A DNA stretch of 64,000 nt from Euryarchaeota archaeon UBA24 (GTDB lineage: Archaea > Halobacteriota > Halobacteria > Halobacteriales > Hikarchaeaceae), in assembly GCA_002503845.1 (NCBI GenBank), contig DASO01000006.1, positions 1-64,000 on the forward strand, in the 5' to 3' direction. The position numbers and the translations under genes were made by a program. The notes below the pieces were generated by a model. That model saw nothing but the letters and a program-made list of their open reading frames with translations, did not search any database and was not told the DNA's origin. This document shows, one piece after another, positions 52,597 to 62,299 of this stretch; position 1 is the stretch's first letter, and each line of letters begins with the position of its first letter.

Positions 52597-53967
52597 TTAA
52601 TACTTTGGTTCGGCATTGCAAATAGAATAGACAGAATCCATAATTAGATCTCTTTCACGTTTCCATGAATCGAACCCATTAGGCGATGAAGGATAGACAT
52701 CGTAGTGTTCCTTGAGTCGTCCTGCTTCTCTATTTATTCTATAAAGTTCGAACAAGAGACCCCAGTGCCGGAAGGATTTTGTTAATGTTTTGAATTTAAC
52801 CCAGAGGCCCATGGTTGTGCTTCCATGTTTGCTCATGATATCGACGAGTTGTTGTCCAGGGATACAAGAAATGACATCTGTTAGTTCAGAAACCTCATGT
52901 GCACCGCCCCAAATATTATATAAATCCATTGCGGCGTATCGCTTGCCAAAAGATTCCATCACTTTAACATTGTAGTCCCAAAGAGAGGATTCACTTACAT
53001 CATCGGACTCAATGGCATTCATTGCAGTTTGTGCAGCGAAGTGTCCAGAGGTTGCTGCTGCTCCGATGCCACCACCAGTGGTTGGATTTACATGGCCAGC
53101 AGAATCTCCTGCGGCTATGAAACCAGGAGCAACTGCGGAATCGAATGGCCTTCGGGTGGGAAGTGCAGCTCCTAACTTGTCAACTACAGTGCAATCTTTG
53201 AAATCGGGATGTGCTCGGATGTCATCCTGAACTGCTTTAACAAGCTCCATAGGAGGTTTATTCATTTGGAATCCCACACCCACATTAATCACAGTTGGTG
53301 TCCGTGGGAAATACCAAAGATATCCTAACTCAGTGGTGGGTTTGAAGATGATAGCATCGTGCCAGTCTACTGGATTGGGTAATTCGATGACTTCCCGGTA
53401 GGCAGAGCAAAATTGTCTATATGAAACATTCGTATCAAAAGTGGTTCCAGAAAAATCCGTTTTATCTTGAAGAAGAGACATGGAACCACCAGTGTCAATC
53501 GTGATAGGTGCCTGGTAAGAAACGGGTTTTCCCTTACAGATTCCAGTGACCCCTGTGACTTGCCCATTTTGGACAACGTCTTGAATCACAGTATCATAGT
53601 GAATTTCTGCCCCTGATAATTTTACTTCATCTAGCAATACCTGACCGTATGCATATCTATCAAGGATTGTCCCTTTTGTTTCGCCGAAAGGGATATTAAT
53701 TGATTGCCCGGATGCTGGATTTTCAAAAACTGCTCGCTGAATATTCTTGTTGGTAAAAGATTCCTTTGCGAGTCGCTCTAGATTGATTACATCAGGAAAA
53801 GTACTCTTGCCTTTGACTGCATCCCCACAGGCTATATTCCCAGCTTCTTTGACTGTTTTTCGTTCCAGCACAGCAACTGAATATCCTTCTCTAGCAGCTG
53901 TAGCAGCTGCAAAAGAACCAGCAGTGCCCCCTCCAACTACAATAATATCATACGATTGAACGCCCAT
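52597..53967 (-). CDS. Geranylgeranyl reductase-family flavoprotein (paralogue 2)
   Basis: A 456-residue FAD protein with VVGGGTAGSFAAATAAREG (residues about 11-29), the ACGDAVKG motif near residue 47 (cysteine of the GGR-type CGD motif), and a GDSAGHVNPTTGGGIGAA stretch near residue 290. These are hallmarks of digeranylgeranylglycerophospholipid reductase, which saturates archaeal lipid chains. It differs from the paralogue at 37378-38739, which lacks the CGD motif. The downstream gene is an aldo/keto reductase. Confidence 0.87.
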   Translation of the reverse strand: MGVQSYDIIVVGGGTAGSFAAATAAREGYSVAVLERKTVKEAGNIACGDAVKGKSTFPDVINLERLAKESFTNKNIQRAVFENPASGQSINIPFGETKGTILDRYAYGQVLLDEVKLSGAEIHYDTVIQDVVQNGQVTGVTGICKGKPVSYQAPITIDTGGSMSLLQDKTDFSGTTFDTNVSYRQFCSAYREVIELPNPVDWHDAIIFKPTTELGYLWYFPRTPTVINVGVGFQMNKPPMELVKAVQDDIRAHPDFKDCTVVDKLGAALPTRRPFDSAVAPGFIAAGDSAGHVNPTTGGGIGAAATSGHFAAQTAMNAIESDDVSESSLWDYNVKVMESFGKRYAAMDLYNIWGGAHEVSELTDVISCIPGQQLVDIMSKHGSTTMGLWVKFKTLTKSFRHWGLLFELYRINREAGRLKEHYDVYPSSPNGFDSWKRERDLIMDSVYSICNAEPKY

Positions 53968-54079
53968 GGAAAAGTGTTGTTAGGAGAAGTTAAAAATGCA
54001 TGGGATCTGCACGAGAGGGAAAGTTACACATATAAGAAGAAAATTGGGTGAAAAAAGTAGTATACTGAAAGGACTATAG

Positions 54080-54943
54080 TTAGTAGAATTCGCGGAGTAA
54101 ATTCAGGATATCTTCGGGTGGATTTTCGGAGATATCCCACAGTGGAGAATCTAGACCGTGGGATTCTTCATAAGAAACTGAGTTTGGATTCTGATATAGT
54201 ATCCCTTGGTATTCTGTTTCACTATCAAGAATTAGTTTTTTCGCGGCCTCATAGTCAGTAGGATCATGACCAATGTCATTAACATCGACAAGTGCTTCTC
54301 GGAAATATTGATAAGTATCCACCTTATTGTAAGTAACACACGGACTGAAAACGTTGACAAATGCAAATCCATTGTGATTTATCGCTGCTTCTACGATTTC
54401 GACGAGTCGCTTTAAATCAGAAGAAAATGCCTGTGCTATGAATGTTCCTTGAGAGGACAATGCCAAAGCGAGAGGATCCAGGGGCGGCATATGAGTCCCA
54501 CTCGGACTTGTCTTTGTTTTAAGATCGGTCCCACTTGTAGGCGAATATTGTCCCTTTGTCAATCCATAGATACGGTTATCCATCACAACATAAGTCATGT
54601 TTACGTTCCTACGTACGGCATGAATAAAATGGGCAGCTCCAATCGAAAAGCCGTCGCCGTCGCCTCCTGCTACCATGACTTCTAGATTTGGATTAGCTAT
54701 TTTTGCCCCACAACCAACTGGGAGGGCCCTGCCATGCACACCATGAATTGAATAAGTTCGGACGTAAGTTCCAATTTTTCCGGAACATCCTATTCCTGCA
54801 ACAAAAAATGTATTTTCAGGGGAAGCTCCGGTGTTCGAGAGGGCTTTTAGTATTCCATTCATAGTTCCGAAATCACCACATCCAGGACACCAAGTCGGTT
54901 TTTTATCGGATTTGAAATCTGCGAAATTTGCACCAGTACTCAT
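54080..54943 (-). CDS. korB: 2-oxoacid:ferredoxin oxidoreductase, beta subunit
   Basis: A 287-residue TPP-binding subunit. The start CPGCGDFGTMNG (near residue 19) and the pyrophosphate/Mg motif GGDGDGFSIGA are clear, followed by DNRIYGLTKGQYSPT. It has the length of archaeal KorB/PorB. It overlaps korA by four bases and forms the active heteromer converting pyruvate or 2-oxoglutarate plus CoA to acyl-CoA, CO2 and reduced ferredoxin. The exact oxoacid is not readable. Confidence 0.94.
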   Translation of the reverse strand: MSTGANFADFKSDKKPTWCPGCGDFGTMNGILKALSNTGASPENTFFVAGIGCSGKIGTYVRTYSIHGVHGRALPVGCGAKIANPNLEVMVAGGDGDGFSIGAAHFIHAVRRNVNMTYVVMDNRIYGLTKGQYSPTSGTDLKTKTSPSGTHMPPLDPLALALSSQGTFIAQAFSSDLKRLVEIVEAAINHNGFAFVNVFSPCVTYNKVDTYQYFREALVDVNDIGHDPTDYEAAKKLILDSETEYQGILYQNPNSVSYEESHGLDSPLWDISENPPEDILNLLREFY

Positions 54944-56700
54944 TTTAACACGACCTCCTCGGGAAGTAAATAAGAATTAAGCTCCTTTGCAATTTCGTCT
55001 GCAGAGAAGCGTATCCCATCATATTTTAGTATTCTTGTAACACGAGAGAGGGAATCGTGCTCCAGAAGAGTTGCAAATTGACCACTTGCATTGCATTCTA
55101 TAACAAACACCATGGAAGCATTTTGGATCGCTTCAGATATGTCAGGCCGCGGGAACACATAAGGAAAAGAAAGGAATCTAATTTTTTGTTCTAGCTGACC
55201 TATTGCTTCCAATATTGCCCCTTCGTTCGAACCCCAAGAAATGACCAAAATGTCGGAATCGGGAGAACCAAACTCGCGGTAGTCGAAATTCTCTTGTTTG
55301 ATTGCAGTTTCTACTTTTCGTCTTCTTTTTTGGACTTGTTTTTCCCGAGTAGGTGGGTGCTCAGTTCTGCGTCCTAGTTCGTCGTGTTCGAGTCCAGTTA
55401 CCATATGGATTCCACCTTCAAGTCCAGGTAATGTTCGGGGACTCACACCGTCTTCAGTATCGGCATGGGGTTTGAATTGTCCCTGTGGGTTGCACCAAGG
55501 CTCTAGTTCGGAGGTTTCGGTGAGAAATAAGCCACGTTCGCGTTTGGTAGACGTGATGTCAAATTCGTCCGGAGAATAAGTTTGGTCGGTTATTGCGAGG
55601 GATAGATCTCCTGCCAAATATACAGGGGTATTGTATTTCTCAGCTAGGTTGAATGCTTCGACTGTTTTATGAAAACATTCTGCAACAGTAGTGGGGGCAA
55701 GGATGAATCGCTCGCATTCACTATGGCCACCATACAACATGGTGTTTAAATCCCCTTGTTCTTGTTTAGTGGGCATTCCAGTAGAAGGTCCGGCCCGCAT
55801 AACGTTGCAAATAACAAGAGGGGTTTCGGTCATAGATACCAAGCCAAAGGTTTCGGTCATGAGATCAATTCCGGGGCCAGATGTTGCAGTCATTGCCCGT
55901 GCACCAGTTCTAGCAGCACCCAAAGCAATGTTAATTGCAGATAGTTCGTCTTCTGCCTGGATTACATGACCACCAAAGTGTTCGATTCTACCTTTTATAT
56001 AGTTCATTACTGCAGTGGCAGGAGTAATGGGATAACCCGCATACAAACGGCACCCTGCAGCTATTGCACCCATCCCTATAGCTTCATCTCCATTGAGTAG
56101 AACGTATGTTGAATCGGTGCACTCTAATATGTATCCAAAATCACTAGGATTGTAATTTTCAAGGATATAGTTATGACCTAGTAATGCAGCTTTCTTATTA
56201 TTCTCAACGAGATCAGATCCTTTTCGGGAAAACTGTTTTTCTAGAGACTCATCCAGATTGGAGATTGGAAAATTAGTTGCGGCGCAAGTGGCTCCAAGAG
56301 CGACTATATTCCTCATAATTGCACCCCCAGCTTCTTCTGCCAATCTCTGAAGTGGTACGTTTAGGCTGGTTATATTTCCAGGTGGTTCGAAATCTTTCAT
56401 CATGGTCCGTTCTCCATCGTAAATGATTAGAGATTTGTCGTGTAATTGGCTCAAATTTTCTTCGACTGTTCGTTTGGTGAGTGCAACTAGAACATCCATG
56501 CGATCAACAACACTTTGGACAGGTACCAGCGCAGTTCTTATTTTATAAGAAGTATAGCCACCTCGTATACGAGATGCAAAAACTTTTGATGTAAAAACGT
56601 GACGCCCGGCTCTAGAAAGTGCTTGTGCGAAAATTTTCCCAGTGGAATCGATCCCGTGGCCGGCCTCGCCCCCGATGGCCCAGTTTAGATCGTCGATCAT
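54940..56700 (-). CDS. korA: 2-oxoacid:ferredoxin oxidoreductase, fused gamma-alpha subunit
   Basis: A 586-residue protein from the ATG at 56700, which starts right at the gamma domain; the upstream open frame adds a non-homologous tail. The gamma domain (1-190) begins WAIGGEAGHGIDSTGKIFAQ. The alpha domain (from about 205) has GAIAAGCRLYAGYPITPATAVM and the EDELSAINIALGAARTGARA stretch with TSGPG. The fused gamma-alpha plan matches haloarchaeal KorA. The four-base overlap with korB indicates one operon. Confidence 0.94.
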   Translation of the reverse strand: MIDDLNWAIGGEAGHGIDSTGKIFAQALSRAGRHVFTSKVFASRIRGGYTSYKIRTALVPVQSVVDRMDVLVALTKRTVEENLSQLHDKSLIIYDGERTMMKDFEPPGNITSLNVPLQRLAEEAGGAIMRNIVALGATCAATNFPISNLDESLEKQFSRKGSDLVENNKKAALLGHNYILENYNPSDFGYILECTDSTYVLLNGDEAIGMGAIAAGCRLYAGYPITPATAVMNYIKGRIEHFGGHVIQAEDELSAINIALGAARTGARAMTATSGPGIDLMTETFGLVSMTETPLVICNVMRAGPSTGMPTKQEQGDLNTMLYGGHSECERFILAPTTVAECFHKTVEAFNLAEKYNTPVYLAGDLSLAITDQTYSPDEFDITSTKRERGLFLTETSELEPWCNPQGQFKPHADTEDGVSPRTLPGLEGGIHMVTGLEHDELGRRTEHPPTREKQVQKRRRKVETAIKQENFDYREFGSPDSDILVISWGSNEGAILEAIGQLEQKIRFLSFPYVFPRPDISEAIQNASMVFVIECNASGQFATLLEHDSLSRVTRILKYDGIRFSADEIAKELNSYLLPEEVVLK

Positions 56701-56873
56701 TGACGGAAATGTGCATGGGTAAAACAAAAAGCTTCTGTAACGTTTCGACAAAATAAGTGAAACTTTACACCCCAAATTCAGACATCGATGGAGTTTGACA
56801 TAATTTTCAAAAATTTCTGCAAACGTCTTGTTTTAGAGACGGAGGATGGAAGGGATTTCGGGCGATTGAATTT

Positions 56874-57455
56874 TTATTTCCTAGTAGAATATTTATAACT
56901 AGTTTTTTCAGGGTTTATTCCAAAATCTTCGGGGGTTAATTTAGGAGTGGGAGGGACATTGGATTTGGGAGAATCAAAAGTTGCCTGGATATGAGGAGGT
57001 ATTTTGAATGATTCAAATTTAAGCAAAAGGGGTACGGCTTTTGGGGAGATTGTATCCCGTTTTTCAGACAGTCTATGTTGGATGGGCGGAGAGAGCTCAA
57101 GTTCTTCGACGGTGTCAAATCCTAGTTGGGATAGATATCCGGTCGGTTTTGTGAAGAAATAGGATTCGTCGAAACCCTCTTTCTGAGCGTTTTTGGTTAA
57201 TCTCTCAAAAATTTGGGCGAGTATAGATTCTTTTTGGGAATCATCCAAGATACAGATACTAGTTATTTCACAGAAATCTTCTTCATCGTGCTCTTTGTGA
57301 ATGCGATTGCGTCCGAATCCTAATCGAGAATTTTTGTCGGAATCTATTGAGATTACGTAATCTCTAGAACGAAAAGCGACATCGTCCGCAGAGAGGGACT
57401 CTATCTGATCAAGAAGCCAAAGTTCATCACGATTCTTAGCTGCTCGGACGTACAT
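56874..57455 (-). CDS. GNAT-like N-acetyltransferase, haloarchaeal type
   Basis: A 193-residue protein resembling a GNAT protein common in haloarchaea. It opens MYVRAAKNRDELWLLDQIE and carries SRDYVISID and ITSICILDDSQKESILAQIF, the degenerate acetyl-CoA loop where the usual RGKGIG is changed. The C-terminal tail ends EDFGINPEKTSYKYSTRK, a stretch also present in the haloarchaeal relatives. Whether it still binds acetyl-CoA is doubtful. It is divergent from the nicotinamidase-like gene at 57552. Confidence 0.72.
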   Translation of the reverse strand: MYVRAAKNRDELWLLDQIESLSADDVAFRSRDYVISIDSDKNSRLGFGRNRIHKEHDEEDFCEITSICILDDSQKESILAQIFERLTKNAQKEGFDESYFFTKPTGYLSQLGFDTVEELELSPPIQHRLSEKRDTISPKAVPLLLKFESFKIPPHIQATFDSPKSNVPPTPKLTPEDFGINPEKTSYKYSTRK

Positions 57456-57551
57456 GAAATATCATTGTAGTCCGAATGCAAAAAGTATTTGTAGCGAGAG
57501 TTGATCGGAAAGATAATCAGAGTTGGGCCCAAAAAGAGTTGGAGGAGTAAT

Positions 57552-58127
57552 ATGTTAAGTGACCCAGCTCTTGTTATTGTTGATTTTCAACTAGATTTTT
57601 GCAAAAAGTATTCAGATGAAGAGGAGAGGTTTGTAGAAGATCCAATTCACCAACCTGCAATAGATGCGACTGTGAAGTTTCTTAAAAAATATAGAGAATC
57701 GGGTAGGACGCCGATATTTGTAGGGGCCATACATAGCGAAAAAACTGTGTCTAGGCCTTTATTTGAAAAATATGAAAGGATTGGGAAGTGGTTCTGTAGG
57801 CCAGGAACGGAAGGGGCGGAGTTTGCACCAGAATTAGAAGTTGGAGAAGAGGACATAGTGGTTATCAAACATCGATATAGTGGATTTCATAATACAGATC
57901 TAGATGATTATTTGAGGAGTAATGGCATCACAGATACTTTGTTTGCAGGTTGTGCAACTAATGTTTGTGTTGCCACCACATTATATGATGCTTATGATAA
58001 TGGGTATGATGTGACATTACTTTCAGACTGTTCAAGTACAGATTTGCCAGAGTTACAAAAATTGACTGAGAAAAATGTGGAAGCTAAATTTGGAACGGTC
58101 TGTAAAAGTACGGATATAGAACTATAG
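57552..58127 (+). CDS. Isochorismatase-fold hydrolase, nicotinamidase-like
   Basis: A 191-residue cysteine hydrolase from the ATG at 57552, chosen because GGAGGAG precedes it by a few bases. The triad is Asp11 (VIVDFQLDF), Lys106 (IKHRYSGF) and Cys139 (GCATNVCVATT). This subset resembles nicotinamidase and biuret or ureidoacrylate hydrolases. It belongs to a different subgroup from the two carbamoylsarcosine-amidase-like proteins. The 3' end overlaps the converging dnaJ gene by six bases. Substrate not assigned. Confidence 0.84.
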   Translation: MLSDPALVIVDFQLDFCKKYSDEEERFVEDPIHQPAIDATVKFLKKYRESGRTPIFVGAIHSEKTVSRPLFEKYERIGKWFCRPGTEGAEFAPELEVGEEDIVVIKHRYSGFHNTDLDDYLRSNGITDTLFAGCATNVCVATTLYDAYDNGYDVTLLSDCSSTDLPELQKLTEKNVEAKFGTVCKSTDIEL

Positions 58128-59258
58128 TTCTTTGAATTTATCAAAAATTCCAGCTTTTGTGCTAGTCTCGGTGGATTTTTCGAAGGATTTGAGTGCTTTT
58201 TTCTGTTCGCTGGTGAGGGAGGAAGGATGAGGAGTTGGTATTTGTACTTTGACTATTTGATCGCCGAAAGATTTTTTCCTACCTTGTTGGGGCATTCCGC
58301 TACCACTTAATGTAAAAATGTCTCCGCTTTGAGTTCCGGGTGGGATAGTTAATTCAGAAGATCCGCCTATAGTTGGTACGTTTACCTTAGTTCCAAAAAC
58401 TGCACTTTGGAAGGGTATTTCACAAGAGTAATAGATATGAGAACCTTCACGTTTAAACTCGGGGTGTGGTTTGATGGAAATTGTTACTTTAAGATCTCCA
58501 TTGGTACCATTTTTTAATGCGGCACCTTCCCCTTCATAGAGGAAAGTGGTCCCATCCAAAACTCCGGGGGGGACTTGAAATGGAATTTCCGTCTTATTTA
58601 TTGAAGTTCCCGATCCAGAACATGAATTGCATTTTTTGGAATAAGACACGCAATCTCCGTTGCAAGTGGGGCAAGTGGTTACCTGTTGGATCTGACCGAA
58701 CAGAGTAGAGCTTGTACGAGTGACAGTTCCGGCGCCATTGCAAGTAGAACAGTTAGTAGTTTTTGCATCAGAGGGGTGACCAGTTCCATTGCACTTTGTG
58801 CAAGATTCAGGACGAGTGAAACGTATGGTTTTGGTTACTCCAGAATACGCATCTTCTAAATCTACTTCAAGAGATGTTGTGAGAGTTTTTCCACGCCGAG
58901 GGGTAGATCGAGATGTTCCTCCAAAAAAAGTTTCGAAGAGGTTTCCAAATCCAGAAGTAGAAAAATTGGAATTGGTAAAGAAATCACTAGGATCTCCGCT
59001 AAAATGGGTATTTGAGAAACCCCCTTGTTTTTGGGCTTGTTCAAATTGAGAATGGCCGATTTGGTCATAGGTTTTTCGAAGAGATGGATCGGTTAGAACG
59101 TCCTTTGCTCTCTTTATGTTTTTGAATTTTTCTTCCGCATTTGGATCGTTAGAAACATCAGGGTGGTGCTGGGCGGCTTTTTTACGATAGGCTTGTTTGA
59201 TTTCGGGAGTAGTAGCATTTCGATCGATATCGAGAATATCGTAAAAACTCTCACTCAT
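58122..59258 (-). CDS. dnaJ: Chaperone DnaJ
   Basis: A type I DnaJ of 378 residues from the ATG at 59258 (an ATG two codons earlier is possible). The J domain has YDILDIDRNAT and the HPD tripeptide in AQHHPDVSND. A Gly/Phe linker follows, then the zinc domain with four repeats CTKCNGTG, CSTCNGAG, CPTCNGDC and CNSCSGSG; the third has Cys instead of Gly at the end. It stimulates the DnaK ATPase. It is the last gene of the grpE-dnaK-dnaJ operon. Confidence 0.96.
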   Translation of the reverse strand: MSESFYDILDIDRNATTPEIKQAYRKKAAQHHPDVSNDPNAEEKFKNIKRAKDVLTDPSLRKTYDQIGHSQFEQAQKQGGFSNTHFSGDPSDFFTNSNFSTSGFGNLFETFFGGTSRSTPRRGKTLTTSLEVDLEDAYSGVTKTIRFTRPESCTKCNGTGHPSDAKTTNCSTCNGAGTVTRTSSTLFGQIQQVTTCPTCNGDCVSYSKKCNSCSGSGTSINKTEIPFQVPPGVLDGTTFLYEGEGAALKNGTNGDLKVTISIKPHPEFKREGSHIYYSCEIPFQSAVFGTKVNVPTIGGSSELTIPPGTQSGDIFTLSGSGMPQQGRKKSFGDQIVKVQIPTPHPSSLTSEQKKALKSFEKSTETSTKAGIFDKFKEL

Positions 59259-59303
59259 AAACAAAACTGAATAGGAGGAGGAATTATTTAACTACCAGGA
59301 AAG

Positions 59304-61124
59304 TTATTCTTCTAAATCTTCAAATTCTGCATCAATGGATTCCTCTACAGGATCTTCAGGAGGGGTGGAATTGGAATTATTTTCCTCATATATTCGTTTT
59401 CCAATTTCTTGAAGTTTGGTTGATAAGTTCTCGAGTGAGGTTGTTATTTCGTCTGCCGAAGACCCTTCGTTTTGTAAAGTGGATTCTAAGTCAGACATTG
59501 CAGATTCTATTTCATTTTTGAGGGCTTCATCTACATGTTCTTTGTGTTCCTCGAGTAAATTTTTGGCTTGGTTTAGAGCCGATTCTGCATTATTTCTAGA
59601 TTCCACGAGGGCACGTCGTTGTTGATCTTCTTCGGCGTGTTCTTCTGCTTCTTTCTTCATTCGTTCTATTTCATCTTCGGAAAGTCCAGATCCTCCGGCA
59701 ATGGTGATAGATTCTTTAGTACCAGACCCTTTGTCTTCGGCAGACACATGGGTAATTCCATTTGCATCTAATTTGAAGGTAACTTCAATTTGAGGAATTC
59801 CAGCAGGAGCAGGAGGAATTCCAGAAAGTTCAAAATCGCCTAAAAGTTCATTTTTTTCTGCGAGTTCTCGTTCGCCTTGGGAAACTTTAATGTGAACAGA
59901 TGGCTGGTTATTTGCTGCTGTTGTGAATACTTTTGATTCTTCAGTGGGAATGGTAGTATTACGCATGATTAGCCGTTCGAAGAGGCCGCCTTTGACTTCA
60001 ATGCCAAGAGACAAAGGAGTGACATCGAGTAGGACGATATCCTGAATGTCACCGGAAAGGACCCCACCTTGAATTGCAGCGCCTAATGCAATAGATTCAT
60101 CTGGATTGATATTTTTTCGGGGTTCCTTCCCAAGTATAGAAATCACCTTTTCCTGCACATTGGGAATCCTAGTTGATCCACCAACTAGAATTACTTCGTC
60201 GATGTCGGAGGCAGAGCAATTTGCATCTTTCAATGCCGTTTGTATTGGTATAGAAGTTTTTTCAAGGAGATCTTTGGTTAGTGATTCAAAAGTAGATCTT
60301 GTTATTTTTTGTTCGAGGTGAAGAGGACCGGAATCGGTTGCTGTCACATAGGGCAAATTAATTGTTGTTTCTATAGCACTCGAAAGTTCTATTTTAGCAT
60401 TTTCCGCAGCCTCCTTTAGGCGCTGGAGTGCCTGAAGGTCCTTCGTTAGATCGACCCCATGTGAGTTTTGGAATTCATTTGCCATATGAGATATCAAAAC
60501 TTCATCCCAATCATCACCGCCTAGATTGGAATCGCCATTGGTCGCCAAAACCTCATAGACTCCACCTCCTAGTTCGAGAATGGAGACATCGAAAGTCCCA
60601 CCCCCTAAATCGAAGACTAGGATTGTTTTGTCTTCGGAGTCTCCGATCCCATAAGACATCGCAGCGGCAGTAGGTTCGTTGATTATCCTCTCAACTGTAA
60701 AGCCAGCTATTTCTCCGGCGTTCTTCGTTGCTTGGCGTTGTGCATCGTTAAAATAAGCAGGTACAGTTATCACTGCCCGAGTCACAGGTTCGCCTAGATA
60801 GTCCTCTGCATCACGTTTTATTTTTTGCAAGATTATCGCAGAAATTTGTTCTGGTGAATAATCTTTCTTATCGATAGAAACGGTGTAATTTTCCTCACCC
60901 ATGTGGCGTTTTATCGAGCGGATAGTTCGTTCGGGGTTTTGGATTGCTTGGTTTTTTGCAGGTCTCCCAACAAGTCTTTCCGTTTTTGAAGTAAAAGAGA
61001 CAATAGAAGGCGTAGTTCGGTCTCCTTCTGCATTTACTATGATTTCAGGATCTCCAGATTCCATTACCGCGAACGCAGAATTAGTGGTTCCTAAATCAAT
61101 GCCAATGATTTTACTACTAGTCAT
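59304..61124 (-). CDS. dnaK: Chaperone DnaK (Hsp70)
   Basis: A 606-residue Hsp70. The start [17 protein letters not shown], the [14 protein letters not shown] phosphate motif and [11 protein letters not shown] are signature blocks; the substrate domain begins near [14 protein letters not shown]. It ends in an acidic tail without the bacterial EEVKD. DnaK in archaea was acquired from bacteria and is found mainly in euryarchaeal mesophiles such as haloarchaea. It sits between grpE and dnaJ. Confidence 0.97.
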   Translation of the reverse strand: MTSSKIIGIDLGTTNSAFAVMESGDPEIIVNAEGDRTTPSIVSFTSKTERLVGRPAKNQAIQNPERTIRSIKRHMGEENYTVSIDKKDYSPEQISAIILQKIKRDAEDYLGEPVTRAVITVPAYFNDAQRQATKNAGEIAGFTVERIINEPTAAAMSYGIGDSEDKTILVFDLGGGTFDVSILELGGGVYEVLATNGDSNLGGDDWDEVLISHMANEFQNSHGVDLTKDLQALQRLKEAAENAKIELSSAIETTINLPYVTATDSGPLHLEQKITRSTFESLTKDLLEKTSIPIQTALKDANCSASDIDEVILVGGSTRIPNVQEKVISILGKEPRKNINPDESIALGAAIQGGVLSGDIQDIVLLDVTPLSLGIEVKGGLFERLIMRNTTIPTEESKVFTTAANNQPSVHIKVSQGERELAEKNELLGDFELSGIPPAPAGIPQIEVTFKLDANGITHVSAEDKGSGTKESITIAGGSGLSEDEIERMKKEAEEHAEEDQQRRALVESRNNAESALNQAKNLLEEHKEHVDEALKNEIESAMSDLESTLQNEGSSADEITTSLENLSTKLQEIGKRIYEENNSNSTPPEDPVEESIDAEFEDLEE

Positions 61125-61166
61125 GTGGGAGAGAATAATATTGTTAACCCATTAAAGGTTACTAAT

Positions 61167-61823
61167 TTACTGAACTTCAGAAGAATCGGAGCTAATAGAA
61201 ACTTGAGCGGGTCTCAGAATTTTTGAACCAGAAGAATATCCAATCCGATGGATAAATTCAATAGTTCCAGGAGGTTGAGATCCCTCAACACTAGAGAAAA
61301 CTTCGTGGATGTGAGGATCCACTTTATCTCCAGGAGAGGGGAGTATAGGAGAGACATTAGAAGAGGATATGGTGGAATCTAAATGTGCCAATATTGCTTC
61401 AATGCTTGAGCTGGAATTTTCACTTTGACATTGTTCAGAGAGGAGAGCCAAACTTTCGCGTAAATCAAATAGTCTAAACAAAATTCCTTCGATGGATCTG
61501 AGTTTCTCAGATTCGTATTGACTTTGTTTTCTTTTTTTATAATTTTGATGATCGGCATGGGCACGTTTGAGCATAGATTCGAGTTCAATCATGCGATCCT
61601 GCTGTTGTGTTAATTCAACCACAATCAGATCTAGTTTTGCGTTATTTGATGAGGGGAAATCAAGATCTTCCAAGTCGTATTTAAAATTATTTTGCAATAT
61701 TGTATTGAGTGAAGATGATAAAATGCTTATCTCAGATTCTGTACTTGATTCTTGAGTATTGTCTAAGTTTCCTCCATCCATTTTGGAATCATTTTTTGAG
61801 TCTTGTTCGGAAGGATTTGACAT
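61167..61823 (-). CDS. grpE: Nucleotide exchange factor GrpE
   Basis: A 218-residue GrpE from the ATG at 61823; the longer open frame runs back into the promoter and the neighbouring lipoprotein gene, so it is rejected. A long coiled-coil central region (LIVVELTQQQDRMIELESML with RAHADHQNYKKR) and the C-terminal PGTIEFIHRIGYSSGSKILRPA beta-domain block (split here) are recognisable. It releases ADP from DnaK. It heads the chaperone operon, with dnaK 42 bases downstream. Confidence 0.92.
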   Translation of the reverse strand: MSNPSEQDSKNDSKMDGGNLDNTQESSTESEISILSSSLNTILQNNFKYDLEDLDFPSSNNAKLDLIVVELTQQQDRMIELESMLKRAHADHQNYKKRKQSQYESEKLRSIEGILFRLFDLRESLALLSEQCQSENSSSSIEAILAHLDSTISSSNVSPILPSPGDKVDPHIHEVFSSVEGSQPPGTIEFIHRIGYSSGSKILRPAQVSISSDSSEVQ

Positions 61824-61873
61824 ATGGAATAAGAGGTGTTGTGGAATTATAAAGATATTGTGACAGAAATTCC

Positions 61874-61881
61874 TTAAGGTT
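61874..61881. promoter_or_regulatory. TTAAGGTT motif upstream of grpE, shared with the thermosome promoter
   Basis: The octamer TTAAGGTT (AACCTTAA on the gene's strand) lies about 51-58 bases before the grpE start. The identical octamer lies at 28952-28959, about 47-54 bases before the thermosome start, in the same orientation. At grpE it overlaps a CCTTAAGG palindrome (61872-61879). A shared heat-shock activator or repressor site is inferred; an eight-base match could be chance. Confidence 0.4.
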
Positions 61882-61912
61882 AATTTTACTGGGGAGCATT
61901 GAGGTGGTAGAA

Positions 61913-62290
61913 ATGAAAAGACGATTGTTTCTCTCGAAAGTGTTGATTTCCCCAATAGTACTAGTGGGTTGTATGGAATCGCAAGATGGGGATGAGATCA
62001 GGAGTGCACCTACCTCAGATCGTCGAGTGAAGGAATTAGTCAGAGTTCAGGATTTCGGGATAAACGCCACGTCTGAAGGAAAACTCAGGGTGGATACAGT
62101 AGTAGTAAATGAGGGGAGGGCCCCCAGGGTTGGTAAGTTGGTTATAGTAGTAGAGGTAGAGGGAGCCAAGGAGCAAAAATCAGAGGTGATAGAAATTGGA
62201 CCAAATGAAAAGGTGGAGAATAATATCGTTTTTGAGATTTCTTTCGAGGATTTTGAAAAGGGAGGAGATCTGAAAATGTTCATAGAATAG
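61913..62290 (+). CDS. Small Tat-type lipoprotein
   Basis: About 125 residues from the ATG at 61913, preceded by GAGGTGG. The N-terminus KRRLFLSKVLISPIVLVGC combines a twin-arginine motif with a lipobox Cys, a pattern typical of haloarchaeal Tat lipoproteins. The mature part is a short beta-rich domain (VDTVVVNEGRAPRVGKLVIV) like a single CARDB/COG1361-type unit. Function unknown; it would sit on the outer face of the membrane. It is divergent from grpE and converges with the PUA-like gene. Confidence 0.75.
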   Translation: MKRRLFLSKVLISPIVLVGCMESQDGDEIRSAPTSDRRVKELVRVQDFGINATSEGKLRVDTVVVNEGRAPRVGKLVIVVEVEGAKEQKSEVIEIGPNEKVENNIVFEISFEDFEKGGDLKMFIE

Positions 62291-62299
62291 ACTGAAAAA

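Noticed and set aside
56701..56775. N-terminal extension of KorA
   Set aside because: The family begins at the gamma-domain strand right after the ATG at 56700; the extra residues have no homology features.
61824..61955. N-terminal extension of GrpE
   Set aside because: It overlaps the promoter and the opposite-strand lipoprotein start, and GrpE length fits the ATG at 61823.
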